A DNA stretch of 34,065 bases from Thauera sp. Its GTDB lineage: Bacteria; Pseudomonadota; Gammaproteobacteria; Burkholderiales; Rhodocyclaceae. The stretch's first letter is position 1, and each line of letters opens with the position of its first letter. A program made the position numbers and the translations under genes. The notes beneath the pieces were generated by a model. The model did no database searches. It was not told where the DNA came from and saw only the letters and a list, made by a program, of their open reading frames with translations. Location of the stretch: contig JAFLDS010000031.1 of assembly GCA_017302295.1 (NCBI GenBank), positions 1 to 34,065 on the forward strand, read 5' to 3'. Shown in pieces: positions 24,222 to 32,546 of the stretch.

Positions 24222-25154
24222 ATGAGTTCTGTCGATCATTCGCACCTGGACGGCAAATTGCTGCAACTGCTCGTTGCCGTCGTCGAGGAGGGCTCGATCA
24301 CGCGCGCGGCACACCGCCTGGGCGTCACTCAATCGGCGGTGTCGCATCTGCTCGGGAAACTGCGCGCGATCGTCGGCGACCCGCTCGTGGTCAAGTCGGG
24401 GCGCGGCATCGTGCCCACCGTGCGGGCAGAGGCGCTGGCGGTGCAGGCGCGCACGCTGCTCGAGGAAATGCGCCGCTTCGCCGTCTCGGCGGATTTCGAT
24501 CCAGCGCACTTGCGCACGACCTTCACGATTGCCGCCAACGACTTCCAGCGCGACCTGCTGCTGCCGCCGCTGCTGCTGCGCCTGCGCGAACGCGCGCCCG
24601 GGGTGAGCCTGCGCGTGATTCCCTCCGCCGTACCGACCGCCGAGATGCTGCGTGACGGGCATTGCGACCTGATCGTTTCGCCGCGCCCTCCCGACGCCAG
24701 CGACGTGCTGCAGAAGCGACTGTTCGGCGACGACTACCGCGTGTTCTTCGATCCGTCCCGTCGCGCGCCACCGCTGACACTGGACGAATACGTCGCGGCC
24801 GAACACGTCACCGTCGTCTATGAGCCTCGTCGCGCGCTCGACATCGACCAGACGTTCGCTGCGCACGGCATCGTCCGTCGTTTCGTGGCGATGGTGCCGA
24901 GCTTCAGCGGCATCCCCGCCTTCCTGCGCGGCACGACCCGGCTCGCCACGGTACCCGGCCTGCTGCGCCGGACAGCCATGTCCGGCCTGTCCGACTGTCC
25001 GCTGCCCGTCGCCTCGCCGATCCTGCCCATGTACATGATCTGGCACCTGCGCTATCGCCACGACCCGGTGCATTGCTGGCTGCGCGCGGAACTCGAGGCC
25101 GTCGTCACGCCGGCGCTGACCGAAGCCGCCGACGCAGCCCGGACGGAGGGCTGA
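24222..25154 (+). CDS. LysR-family transcriptional regulator
   Basis: A 310-aa protein. The N-terminal winged helix-turn-helix LLQLLVAVVEEGSITRAAHRLGVTQSAVSHLLGKLR (about 10-45) is followed by a PBP2-type effector domain (FTIAANDFQRDLLLPPLLLRLRERAPGVSLRV, PTAEMLRDGHCDLIVSP). The ATG at 24222 (MSSVDHSHL) fits the family length; an open extension to 23988 would add 78 unlikely residues. Divergent placement makes the VOC/TIM pair its likely target. It may also control aroE-quiC or the porin. Effector unknown; an intermediate such as dehydroshikimate or protocatechuate is only a guess. Confidence 0.92.
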   Translation: MSSVDHSHLDGKLLQLLVAVVEEGSITRAAHRLGVTQSAVSHLLGKLRAIVGDPLVVKSGRGIVPTVRAEALAVQARTLLEEMRRFAVSADFDPAHLRTTFTIAANDFQRDLLLPPLLLRLRERAPGVSLRVIPSAVPTAEMLRDGHCDLIVSPRPPDASDVLQKRLFGDDYRVFFDPSRRAPPLTLDEYVAAEHVTVVYEPRRALDIDQTFAAHGIVRRFVAMVPSFSGIPAFLRGTTRLATVPGLLRRTAMSGLSDCPLPVASPILPMYMIWHLRYRHDPVHCWLRAELEAVVTPALTEAADAARTEG

Positions 25155-25163
25155 AAGGCGATT

Positions 25164-25179
25164 GTTGCAGCGCTGCAAC
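25164..25179. repeat. 16-bp perfect palindrome after lysR
   Basis: GTTGCAGCGCTGCAAC lies 9 bp past the LysR stop codon. Without a loop it is more like a protein-binding site than a terminator. Function unknown. Confidence 0.45.
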
Positions 25180-25203
25180 GTCGCTCATTCAGCGGTCATG
25201 AGC

Positions 25204-25240
25204 GGGGCTGTTCTGTGCGCATAGCGAACAGAACAGCCCC
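25204..25240 (+). promoter_or_regulatory. operator dyad with box B upstream of the porin
   Basis: GGGGCTGTTCTGT, an 11-bp centre, then its exact reverse complement. Nested in it is box B, GTGCGCATAGCGAAC (25215-25229), a member of GTGCGCNNNGCGNAC. It is also close to the IclR-type PcaR site GTTCGATAATCGCAC read on the other strand. The centre 25222 is 49 bp before a -10-like TATCAT (25271-25276). It could also act as a terminator for lysR, although only four T follow after several bases. Confidence 0.6.
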
Positions 25241-25404
25241 CTTGTGCCGTTTTCCCGATCCGTAGCTCCCTATCATCCACTCGCCGAATCAAGTACCCCG
25301 CTCATCGCAGACCGGCGGACTGCCACCGAGGCAGCGCCGTGCAGGACCGCGAAGGGGGAGGCCCGCCTGACGACGGCCTGATATCAATGTGAGGAGATGT
25401 GAAC

Positions 25405-26535
25405 ATGCAGAAAAGATTTATCGCCCTGGCAATCGCCGGCCTGATTTCCGGCCCGGCCCTCGCCCAGTCGAACGTGACCGTGTACGGCCTGGTGGACATG
25501 GGATACGCCTACCGCGGCGACAATATCGTCGATGGAGTAAAGAATCGCAGCGGCATCGATTCCGGCCAGGCCGCAGGCAGCCGCCTCGGCTTCCGCGGCG
25601 TAGAGGATCTGGGCAACGGCCTGAAGGCGGGCTTCCTGCTCGAGCAGGGCCTGTTCGCCGACACCGGCGCGGGTCGCGCCGACGGCAATTTCTCGCGCCA
25701 GTCCTACCTCTACCTGGCGCACGATGCCGCCGGCACGGTGCAGCTCGGCCGTGTCTATGCACCCCAGGACAGCTTCATCAGCGGCTTCGATCCCTTCGCC
25801 GGCGGTACCGTCGCCCAGGTCGGCAACATCTGGAGCCTGCGCGAAATCCGCTACAACAACACGATCAAGTACATCTCGCCGAGCTTCTCGGGCTTCAACG
25901 TCACCGCTGCCTATTCGATGAGCATCGGCACCAACCAGTCGGGCGCGAGCGCACCGGCAACCGATCAGGTCAATGAACGGCTGGGCAACGAGAACGACAT
26001 CCGTGGCTGGGCCATCAGCCCGATGTACCAGAACGGCCCGCTGAAGGTCGGCGCCAGCTTCCAGCAGCGCAAGACGCACGACCCGCTGGCCGCCAATACC
26101 GACCGCAACAAGCGGACGACCTGGGACCTGGGCGCATCGTACGACTTCGGTGTCGCGAAGCTGTCCGCGATGTATGGCCAGGGCCGCGACAAGGATGCCG
26201 ACGCGATCGCCGGTGCCGAAGCCAAGATCCGCCAGTACTTCATCGGCGCCACCGTGCCGGTATTCACCAACGGCGCCATCCTGGCCTCCTATGGCCACTC
26301 GAAGAACACTGCGGATGGTGCCAACGACGCCACGGCCACGCAGTGGGCGGTGGGCTACAACCATGCGCTGTCCAAGCGCACCGGCCTCTACGCCGCGTAC
26401 TCCGACATCTCCAACAAGGACGGCCTGACCGTCGCGGGCGTCGACCAGGGCCTCAAGGCCGCTGTCGGTGATGCCTCCTACTCGGGCACTGGCTATCAGC
26501 GCGGCTTCCAGGTGGGCATCAAGCACGCGTTCTGA
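25405..26535 (+). CDS. betaproteobacterial general porin (OmpC-like, trimeric type)
   Basis: A 376-aa outer-membrane beta-barrel. A signal peptide ending ...GPALAQ is followed by SNVTVYGLVDMGYAY and GSRLGFRGVEDLGNGLKAGFLLEQG, hallmarks of Burkholderia/Bordetella-type porins, and the protein ends QVGIKHAF with the terminal Phe needed for BAM assembly. GAGGAG stands 8 nt before the ATG at 25405; a GTG at 25399 is too close. It is likely a substrate-entry porin for the catabolic genes, as it has the same upstream box. A strong terminator follows. Confidence 0.93.
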   Translation: MQKRFIALAIAGLISGPALAQSNVTVYGLVDMGYAYRGDNIVDGVKNRSGIDSGQAAGSRLGFRGVEDLGNGLKAGFLLEQGLFADTGAGRADGNFSRQSYLYLAHDAAGTVQLGRVYAPQDSFISGFDPFAGGTVAQVGNIWSLREIRYNNTIKYISPSFSGFNVTAAYSMSIGTNQSGASAPATDQVNERLGNENDIRGWAISPMYQNGPLKVGASFQQRKTHDPLAANTDRNKRTTWDLGASYDFGVAKLSAMYGQGRDKDADAIAGAEAKIRQYFIGATVPVFTNGAILASYGHSKNTADGANDATATQWAVGYNHALSKRTGLYAAYSDISNKDGLTVAGVDQGLKAAVGDASYSGTGYQRGFQVGIKHAF

Positions 26536-26576
26536 TCCGGGTCGAAGACTCTTACTCTCTGGCGTTTCTCCTTTTC

Positions 26577-26603
26577 GAGCGGCCTGCGGGTCGCTCTTTT
26601 TTT
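26577..26603 (+). terminator. rho-independent terminator after the porin
   Basis: GAGCGGCC-TGCG-GGTCGCTC (8-bp stem with one G-U pair) followed by seven T. Confidence 0.9.
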
Positions 26604-26625
26604 GCCCGACGCCACCGCGTGACCC

Positions 26626-26654
26626 AAAAAAATCGGCCGCACTCCGGCGGCCGA
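26626..26654 (-). terminator. rho-independent terminator after aroQ
   Basis: On the minus strand TCGGCCGC-CGGAGT-GCGGCCGA forms a perfect 8-bp stem followed by seven T. It faces the porin terminator, isolating the two convergent genes. Confidence 0.9.
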
Positions 26655-26689
26655 ACATCTTGCCCGAGCCGGCTTGCGCCGGCCGTGCC

Positions 26690-27127
26690 TCAGCGCAGCT
26701 TCGCGGCGATGAACTGCAGCGCGAGGTTGTAGCCCTGCGTGCCGAAGCCGGCCATCACCGCCTCGGCGACGTCGGACAGGTAGGAGTGATGGCGGAAGGC
26801 TTCGCGCTTGTGCACATTGGAGATGTGCACTTCCACGAACGGGATCGCCACGCCGCCGAAGGCGTCGCGGATCGCCACGCTGGTGTGCGTATAGGCGCCC
26901 GGGTTGATCAGCACGAACGTCACGCCCTCGAGCCGCGCCTGATGGATGCGATCGACGATCGCTCCTTCATGGTTGCTCTGGAAACAGTCCAGTTCCAGGC
27001 CGAGCTCCTTCGCCTGCGCGCGCAAGCCGGCCTCCACGTCGGCCAGCGTGGTCGAGCCGTAGATGTGCGGCTCGCGCGTGCCGAGCAGATTGAGATTGGG
27101 ACCGTTGATGACGAGGACTTTGCTCAT
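26690..27127 (-). CDS. aroQ: type II 3-dehydroquinate dehydratase
   Basis: A 145-aa dodecameric-type enzyme interconverting 3-dehydroquinate and 3-dehydroshikimate. Family motifs are all present: [21 protein letters not shown] (Arg and catalytic Tyr), [33 protein letters not shown] and [21 protein letters not shown] (Glu, His, Arg). The ATG at 27127 is the usual start; an open extension to 27256 would run over box C. The enzyme can serve biosynthesis, but its place and box suggest the catabolic direction from quinate. Confidence 0.95.
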   Translation of the reverse strand: MSKVLVINGPNLNLLGTREPHIYGSTTLADVEAGLRAQAKELGLELDCFQSNHEGAIVDRIHQARLEGVTFVLINPGAYTHTSVAIRDAFGGVAIPFVEVHISNVHKREAFRHHSYLSDVAEAVMAGFGTQGYNLALQFIAAKLR

Positions 27128-27230
27128 GCGATGTGTGCTCCTGTGTGGATTGCGGGCCACGCATCGCGCGACCCGATGCCGACACTTTAATTCAGCGCAG
27201 GGACGAGACCACGTGCGTGCGCGCATGCGT

Positions 27231-27245
27231 GTGCGCCATGCGCAC
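27231..27245 (-). promoter_or_regulatory. palindromic operator candidate, box C (aroQ)
   Basis: GTGCGCCATGCGCAC, matching GTGCGCNNNGCGNAC on either strand. Its centre (27238) is exactly 49 bp before a minus-strand -10-like TAAAGT (27184-27189) that would serve aroQ. Confidence 0.6.
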
Positions 27246-27259
27246 CGCTCGCACAAGCA

Positions 27260-28228
27260 CTACGCAGCCGCGCCGATGAGGCCGTTCGCCTTCATCAACC
27301 ACACCACCGCGCTGATCGTCACGAAGGACAACACCGTGGTCGCCACCAGTGCCGCGGCGGCAATGCCCTGCTCGCCGTATTTCTGCGCCACGATCGGGTA
27401 GATGCTCGTCATCGGCATGCAGGCGTTGAGGATCAGGGCAGCCCTGATCGCCGGATCGACACCCGGCAGCACCAGCAGCAGCGCGGCGACGGCAAGCGCG
27501 TGCAGGCCCAGCTTGCCCGCCATGATGAGCCCGATGTTCGCCCCCATGCCGCGCATGCTCAACCCGGCCAGCGTGCCGCCAATGTAGAACAGCGCCACCG
27601 GCGCCGAGGCCGTCGCCAGCATATCCACCGCACGTGCGAGGGGAAGCGGAATGTTCACCCCGAGCAGCGAGCAGGCCACGCCGGCGACGATGCCCAGAAT
27701 CATCGGGTTACGCACCAGGCTGCCAACCACATTGCGCAGCACCTGACCCACGCGCCCATGGCCGCTGCTGCCGATCTCGGCGATCGTCATCAGCAGCGGC
27801 AGCATGATCATGCTCTCCACCACTAGGTAGATGGCCAGGTTGGTGTTGGCTGCAGCGCCGAACAGCGGCTGGGCGATCGGCAGACCGACGAATGCGCTGT
27901 TCGACACCGCCATGCCCATCGCCGTCATCGCCCCCGCCTGCAGCTTGCGACGCTGAACGAGGACGGTGAAGGCGATGCCAAGCCCGGCCACGGCGAAGGA
28001 CGCGAGCACATAGACCAGCAGCGCATGGACGTCGATCAGCTCGCCCAGCGCGCGCTGCGACAAGGCCTTGAACAGCAGCGCCGGCAGCGCGAAGCTGATG
28101 ACGAACACCCCCAGCGCGCGAAGCTCCGGTGCGGCCAGCATGCGCAGCCGCACCGCGCCGAAACCGATGGCGATGAGGACGTAGATCGGCCCGGTGATGG
28201 CCAGAATGTCGAACAGACTCGCGAGCAC
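27260..28228 (-). CDS. AEC-family (auxin efflux carrier) permease, second copy
   Basis: A 322-aa membrane protein with about ten helices. It is closely similar to the copy at 18162-19121 in FDILAITGPIYVLIAIGF, FALPALLFKALSQRALGELID and VSNSAFVGLPIAQPLFG. The start is GTG at 28228 with AGGAGG five bases upstream. The next gene in this direction, aroQ, starts 132 nt after its stop, with box C in between, so aroQ has its own promoter. Substrate unknown; a dicarboxylate or ring acid is possible. Confidence 0.85.
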   Translation of the reverse strand: MLASLFDILAITGPIYVLIAIGFGAVRLRMLAAPELRALGVFVISFALPALLFKALSQRALGELIDVHALLVYVLASFAVAGLGIAFTVLVQRRKLQAGAMTAMGMAVSNSAFVGLPIAQPLFGAAANTNLAIYLVVESMIMLPLLMTIAEIGSSGHGRVGQVLRNVVGSLVRNPMILGIVAGVACSLLGVNIPLPLARAVDMLATASAPVALFYIGGTLAGLSMRGMGANIGLIMAGKLGLHALAVAALLLVLPGVDPAIRAALILNACMPMTSIYPIVAQKYGEQGIAAAALVATTVLSFVTISAVVWLMKANGLIGAAA

Positions 28229-28313
28229 GCCTGCCTCCTGGGTGAAGCCGGCACGTCGTCTCGCGACGCGTCGGGGGTGGGGACGCCGCGACGCCCGCGC
28301 CGCGAAATTCGGA

Positions 28314-29642
28314 TCAGTGCAGCTTCACGTGCGGCTCGGTGCGGCGCGTGATCATGCGCGCCAGCGTGTCGAGGGCGACCTTCACCCAGCCATGCAGCGC
28401 GAGCTCGTGCATCTTGTACAGCGAGGTGTACATCAGCTTGGCGAAACGACCCTCGATGAACAGGTCGCCCTTGGCGAGCCCGCCCATCATGTTGCCGACG
28501 GTGCTGAACTCGCCCAGCGACACCAGCGAACCGAAGTCCTTGTACTGGTAGTCCTGCAGCGGCTTGGATGCAAGCCGGCGGCGGATCTGCTTCAACAGGT
28601 GCGAGGCCTGCTGGTGCGCGGCCTGCGCGCGCGGCGGCACGAAGGCGTTCTTCTCCGGCCAGGGGCAGGCGGCACAGTCGCCCAGGGCGAAGATGTTGTC
28701 GTCCAGCGTGGTCTGCAGGGTCTGGCGCACCACGAGCTGGTTGATGCGGTTGGTTTCGAGTCCGTCGAGGCGGCTGAGGAACTCGGGCGCCTTGACGCCC
28801 GCGGCCCACACCACCAGTTCGGCCGGCAGCACGCGGCCATCGGCCAGGCGCACGCCGTTGGGCAGCACCTCGGCCACCTTGGCATTGGTGTGCACATCGA
28901 CGCCGAGCCCGCGCAGCAGGGCCTCGGTGGAATTCGACAGGCGCTCGGGCAGGGCCGGCAGCACGCGTGGCGCGGCCTCGATGACGGAGAGCTGGATGTC
29001 CTTGTCGGCGTCTACCCGGTCGAGGCCGTAGGCGACCACCTCGCGCGTGGTGTGGTGCAGCTCGGCGGCCAGCTCCACGCCGGTCGCGCCGGCGCCGATG
29101 ATCGCAACGTGCAGCTGTTCGGGGCGCAGCGGCGTGCGCTGGGCGTGCGCGCGCACGCAGGCATTGACCATGCGCACATGGAAGCGGCGCGCATCGGCCG
29201 GCGTCTCCAGCTTCAGCGCATGCTCGCGTACGCCCGGCGTGCCGAAGTCGTTGCTCTGGCTACCGACGGAAATGATCAGCGTGTCGTAGGGGAAGGAGCG
29301 CGCCGGCGTCACCTCGTTGCCTTCGTCATCGACGAAGGGGGCGACGTGGACCAGGCGCTGCGCGCGGTCGAGCCCGGTCATCTCGCCGATGCGGAAATGG
29401 AAATGGTGCCAGTGCGCCTGCGCCAGATAACCGACTTCGTGGTCACCGATGTCCATGCTGCCGGCGGCGATCTCGTGCAGCTTGGGTTTCCAGATATGGG
29501 TGCGTGTGCGGTCGATCAGCGTGACGTCGGCCTTGCCGCGGCGGCCCAGCGTGTCACCGAGACGGGTGGCCAGCTCGAGACCGCCCGCACCGCCGCCGAC
29601 GATCACGATGCGATGCATAGCGTTGTTCGCGCTTGTATTCAT
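28314..29642 (-). CDS. type II NADH:quinone dehydrogenase-like FAD flavoprotein
   Basis: A 442-aa pyridine nucleotide-disulphide oxidoreductase-fold protein. The FAD site is RIVIVGGGAGGLELATRLGD; the NAD site is VAIIGAGATGVELAAEL. The second FAD segment is FALGDCAACP, followed by VPPRAQAAHQQASHLLKQIRRRL as in Ndh. The C-terminal region is likely a membrane-surface anchor. It would pass electrons from NADH to quinone without pumping protons. AAAGG stands 7 nt before the ATG at 29642; an internal ATG at codon 9 is possible. Box D lies about 107 bp upstream. Confidence 0.88.
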   Translation of the reverse strand: MNTSANNAMHRIVIVGGGAGGLELATRLGDTLGRRGKADVTLIDRTRTHIWKPKLHEIAAGSMDIGDHEVGYLAQAHWHHFHFRIGEMTGLDRAQRLVHVAPFVDDEGNEVTPARSFPYDTLIISVGSQSNDFGTPGVREHALKLETPADARRFHVRMVNACVRAHAQRTPLRPEQLHVAIIGAGATGVELAAELHHTTREVVAYGLDRVDADKDIQLSVIEAAPRVLPALPERLSNSTEALLRGLGVDVHTNAKVAEVLPNGVRLADGRVLPAELVVWAAGVKAPEFLSRLDGLETNRINQLVVRQTLQTTLDDNIFALGDCAACPWPEKNAFVPPRAQAAHQQASHLLKQIRRRLASKPLQDYQYKDFGSLVSLGEFSTVGNMMGGLAKGDLFIEGRFAKLMYTSLYKMHELALHGWVKVALDTLARMITRRTEPHVKLH

Positions 29643-29748
29643 TGGAAACCTTTCGAAAGGGGGAGCGCCACCGGGGCGCGAATCTCGAGAATTCTAACAG
29701 CGCAATGCGCCATCGACGTGCGAAAGTGGCGGTGGCACAACAGCTTAC

Positions 29749-29763
29749 GTGCGCACAGCGGAC
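29749..29763 (-). promoter_or_regulatory. operator candidate, box D (NDH-2 gene)
   Basis: GTGCGCACAGCGGAC matches GTGCGCNNNGCGNAC. The minus-strand -10-like TAGAAT (29691-29696) is 60 bp from the centre, about one helical turn further than the 49 bp seen at boxes A-C. Weaker member of the set. Confidence 0.4.
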
Positions 29764-29819
29764 GCCACCATACGCAATTTAACGCCAAAAGCGCGCGGAC
29801 AGGCCGCGACCCTCACCCT

Positions 29820-30593
29820 TCAGTCGCCGCGCAGGCGGCAAACGAAGGCGCTGACCGCCTCGATGACCGCCCGTTCCTGATCCTTGTGCGGAGAATGACG
29901 GCAGTCGGCCAGCTTCACAAGATCGACGTCGCCACACTGCGCCGCAATGCGATCGAGCTGATCCATGGTGCCGTACTCGTCGTCCTCGCCCTGGATGGCG
30001 AGGACCGGACAGGCGATGCGCGGCAGGTATGCCTCGATGTTCCAGGAGCGGAACGCCGGACTGAGCCAGATGTCGTTCCATGCCCAGAACACGGAATCGA
30101 CGTCGCTGTGATACTTGCCCAGGCGCGCGGAGAGGTCCGTGCTGCGGTATGCATCGCGGGCGGCCTCGATGCCGCGGATGGTGATGTCCTCGACGATCAC
30201 GTGCGGCGCCGCCACGATGATGCCGGCGAGTTCGGCGTCGGTGCCACCCGCACAGATCAGCGCAATCGAACCGCCATCGGAATGGCCGAACAGCACCGGG
30301 CGCTCGATGCTCAGCCTGCGCAACAACTCGGGCAATACTTCCAGGCCCTGCTCATGCATGTATCGCACGTCGCGCGGCTGCGATTCGGCACCGGAGCGGC
30401 CGTAGCCGGCACGCGAATACACCACCGCCTCGCAGCCGGTCGCATCGGAGACCTTCTGCGGAAAGTCGCGCCACATCGCGATCGAGCCCAACCCTTCGTG
30501 CAGGAACACGATCACCGGCGCGTCGTCGCGCGCATGGGACGAGCGCAGGCGGACATACTCGAGCTCGACACCCTTGATGCAGACAGTCTTCAT
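29820..30593 (-). CDS. alpha/beta hydrolase
   Basis: A 257-aa cytoplasmic hydrolase fold. Oxyanion region FLHEGLGSIAMWRDFP, nucleophile elbow GHSDGG (Ser), acid GEDDEYG and His in ADCRHSPHKD. The substrate cannot be read; ester, lactone or thioester cleavage are all possible. The ATG at 30593 opens with MKTVCIKGVELEYV. It has 77 nt to the acyl-CoA dehydrogenase upstream in the same direction, so it may be co-transcribed with the beta-oxidation-like genes. Confidence 0.8.
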   Translation of the reverse strand: MKTVCIKGVELEYVRLRSSHARDDAPVIVFLHEGLGSIAMWRDFPQKVSDATGCEAVVYSRAGYGRSGAESQPRDVRYMHEQGLEVLPELLRRLSIERPVLFGHSDGGSIALICAGGTDAELAGIIVAAPHVIVEDITIRGIEAARDAYRSTDLSARLGKYHSDVDSVFWAWNDIWLSPAFRSWNIEAYLPRIACPVLAIQGEDDEYGTMDQLDRIAAQCGDVDLVKLADCRHSPHKDQERAVIEAVSAFVCRLRGD

Positions 30594-30671
30594 TCGATCT
30601 CCGCGAGGCAGAAAGGACGGCGGACGCGATTATCACCCGCATCGCGCCGCCCCGCTGCGTTCCGCGGACGC

Positions 30672-32462
30672 TCAGAGTTGAGAGAGATCGAAGCGCGTCA
30701 ACGCGCCCCCGGCCTCGCGCACCGTCTCGGCATGGGCCAACGCCTGCGGCCCGATCGTCGCCATGTAGAAGCGCGCGAGCTCAACCAGGCTGCCGAGATA
30801 GGCCTCATCGCCCTCCCCTGCGGCAAGCCTGCTCCGCGCCGCCAGCGCCATGCGCGCGAGCTGCCATCCGCCGCACACGGTGCCGAGCAGATAAAGGAAG
30901 GGCACGGCGCCCGCCAGCACGTCGGCCAGTTGCTCCTTGCCATTGGCGAGCATCCAGTCCGCGGCGGACTCGAGGGCGTCGATCGCATCGGCCAGGCCGT
31001 CGCCGACATCGCCGAGTTCGCCGTCCTGCTTCAGCGTGGCGACCACTGCGCGCAGGTCTACGATCAGCTCGCGCAGCGTCTCGCCGTTTTCGCGCAGGAT
31101 CTTGCGTCCGATGAGGTCGTTCGCCTGGATCCCGGTGGTGCCCTCGTAGATGGTGATGATGCGGGCGTCGCGAAAGTACTGGGCGATCCCGGTCTCCTCG
31201 ACGAAGCCCATGCCGCCGAAGATCTGCAGCGCGTCGTCGCAGACGTCGTTGCCGACTTCGGTGCACCAGCCCTTGGCCACCGGCATCAGCAGATCGACGT
31301 AGCGGCGGTACTTGCCCGCGACCTCGGCGTCCGGATGCCTGTGCGCAAGATCGAACCAGCCCGCGGCGGTGTACAGCAGCGCACGCATCGCCATGACGCG
31401 CGCGCGCATCGACAGCACCATGCGCTTGACATCGGGGTGATGGATGATCGGCTTGCCGGATTCGCCGCTCACCACGTCGCGGCCCTGCACGCGGTCGCGC
31501 GCATAGGCGAGCGCGAACTGGTAGGCGCGGTCGGCCAGGCCAAGCCCCTGCACACCGACGCCGAAGCGCGCCTCGTTCATCATCACGAACATGGTCTCGA
31601 GGCCGCGATTGGGCTGGCCCACCAGATGACCGATGGCGCCGCCGGCATCGCCGAAACTCAGCGTGCAGGTAGGGCTGCCGTGGATGCCCATCTTGTGCTC
31701 GATGGAGATGCAGCGCACGTCGTTCTTTGAGCCCAGGCTGCCGTCGGCATCGACCAGATACTTCGGCACGATGAACAGCGACAGCCCCTTCACCCCGGCC
31801 GGCGCGTCGGGCAGACGCGCAAGCACCAGATGCACGATGTTGGGCGTCAGCTCATGTTCGCCGTACGAGATGAAGATCTTCTGCCCGAACAGCCTGTAGC
31901 TGCCGTCGGCCTGCGGCTCGGCACGCGTGCGCGTGGCCGCGAGGTCGGAGCCGGCCTGCGGCTCGGTGAGGTTCATCGTCGCGCCCCACTCGCCGCTCAC
32001 CACCTTGGGCAGATACAGCGCCTTCTGCTCATCGCTGGCAGCGATCAGCAGCGCCTCGGCCTGGCCCTGGTTGAGGATGGGCAGCATGTTGAACGCCATG
32101 TTGGTGGCGCACCACATCTCCGACACCGGCGTCGCCACCAGCTTGGGCATGCCCTGCCCGCCGAATTCCGCCGGCAGCGCCAGACCGAGCCAGCCCGACT
32201 CGCGGAACTGGTCGTAGGCCTGCTGCCAGCCATCGGGGGTGGTCACCCGGCCGTCCTCCTCCAGACGGCAACCCTGTTCGTCGCCCTGGCGGTTGATCGG
32301 CGCGAGCACGCCCGCGGCAAATTTGCCGGCTTCTTCCAGGATGGCCGCGACCAGGTCGGGCGTGGCGTCCTCGCAGCCGGGCAGCGCGGCGATCTCGTCG
32401 ATTCCGGCCAGTTCGGACAGGATGAATTGCATGTCCCTGAGCGGGGCTACGTAGTCGATCAT
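30672..32462 (-). CDS. acyl-CoA dehydrogenase (long, DmdC/FadE5-like form)
   Basis: A 596-aa FAD enzyme, longer than the common 380-aa type because of N- and C-terminal extensions, as in 3-methylmercaptopropionyl-CoA dehydrogenase (DmdC) and similar proteins. Visible are WGATMNLTEPQAGSDLAATRT (flavin/substrate region), KMGIHGSPTCTLSFGDAGG, LQIFGGMGFVEETGIAQYFRDARI and ITIYEGTTGIQANDL, where the Glu is the likely catalytic base. It introduces a 2,3 double bond in an acyl-CoA; chain or ring specificity is unknown. It follows the thioesterase by 84 nt. Confidence 0.92.
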   Translation of the reverse strand: MIDYVAPLRDMQFILSELAGIDEIAALPGCEDATPDLVAAILEEAGKFAAGVLAPINRQGDEQGCRLEEDGRVTTPDGWQQAYDQFRESGWLGLALPAEFGGQGMPKLVATPVSEMWCATNMAFNMLPILNQGQAEALLIAASDEQKALYLPKVVSGEWGATMNLTEPQAGSDLAATRTRAEPQADGSYRLFGQKIFISYGEHELTPNIVHLVLARLPDAPAGVKGLSLFIVPKYLVDADGSLGSKNDVRCISIEHKMGIHGSPTCTLSFGDAGGAIGHLVGQPNRGLETMFVMMNEARFGVGVQGLGLADRAYQFALAYARDRVQGRDVVSGESGKPIIHHPDVKRMVLSMRARVMAMRALLYTAAGWFDLAHRHPDAEVAGKYRRYVDLLMPVAKGWCTEVGNDVCDDALQIFGGMGFVEETGIAQYFRDARIITIYEGTTGIQANDLIGRKILRENGETLRELIVDLRAVVATLKQDGELGDVGDGLADAIDALESAADWMLANGKEQLADVLAGAVPFLYLLGTVCGGWQLARMALAARSRLAAGEGDEAYLGSLVELARFYMATIGPQALAHAETVREAGGALTRFDLSQL

Positions 32463-32546
32463 CGGCGGTCTCCCGTTTGTTCTCTTCGTTGTGCCGGCCC
32501 AGCGTCGTGCCGGCGCTTGCTTGTAGCGGCCCCAGCCTGTGCCGAT

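Noticed and set aside
28194-31730. Antisense open frame of over 1,100 codons on the plus strand
   Set aside because: It runs across four well-supported minus-strand genes (AEC carrier end, NDH-2, hydrolase, acyl-CoA dehydrogenase) and the gaps between them; His/Arg/Ala-rich with no motif.
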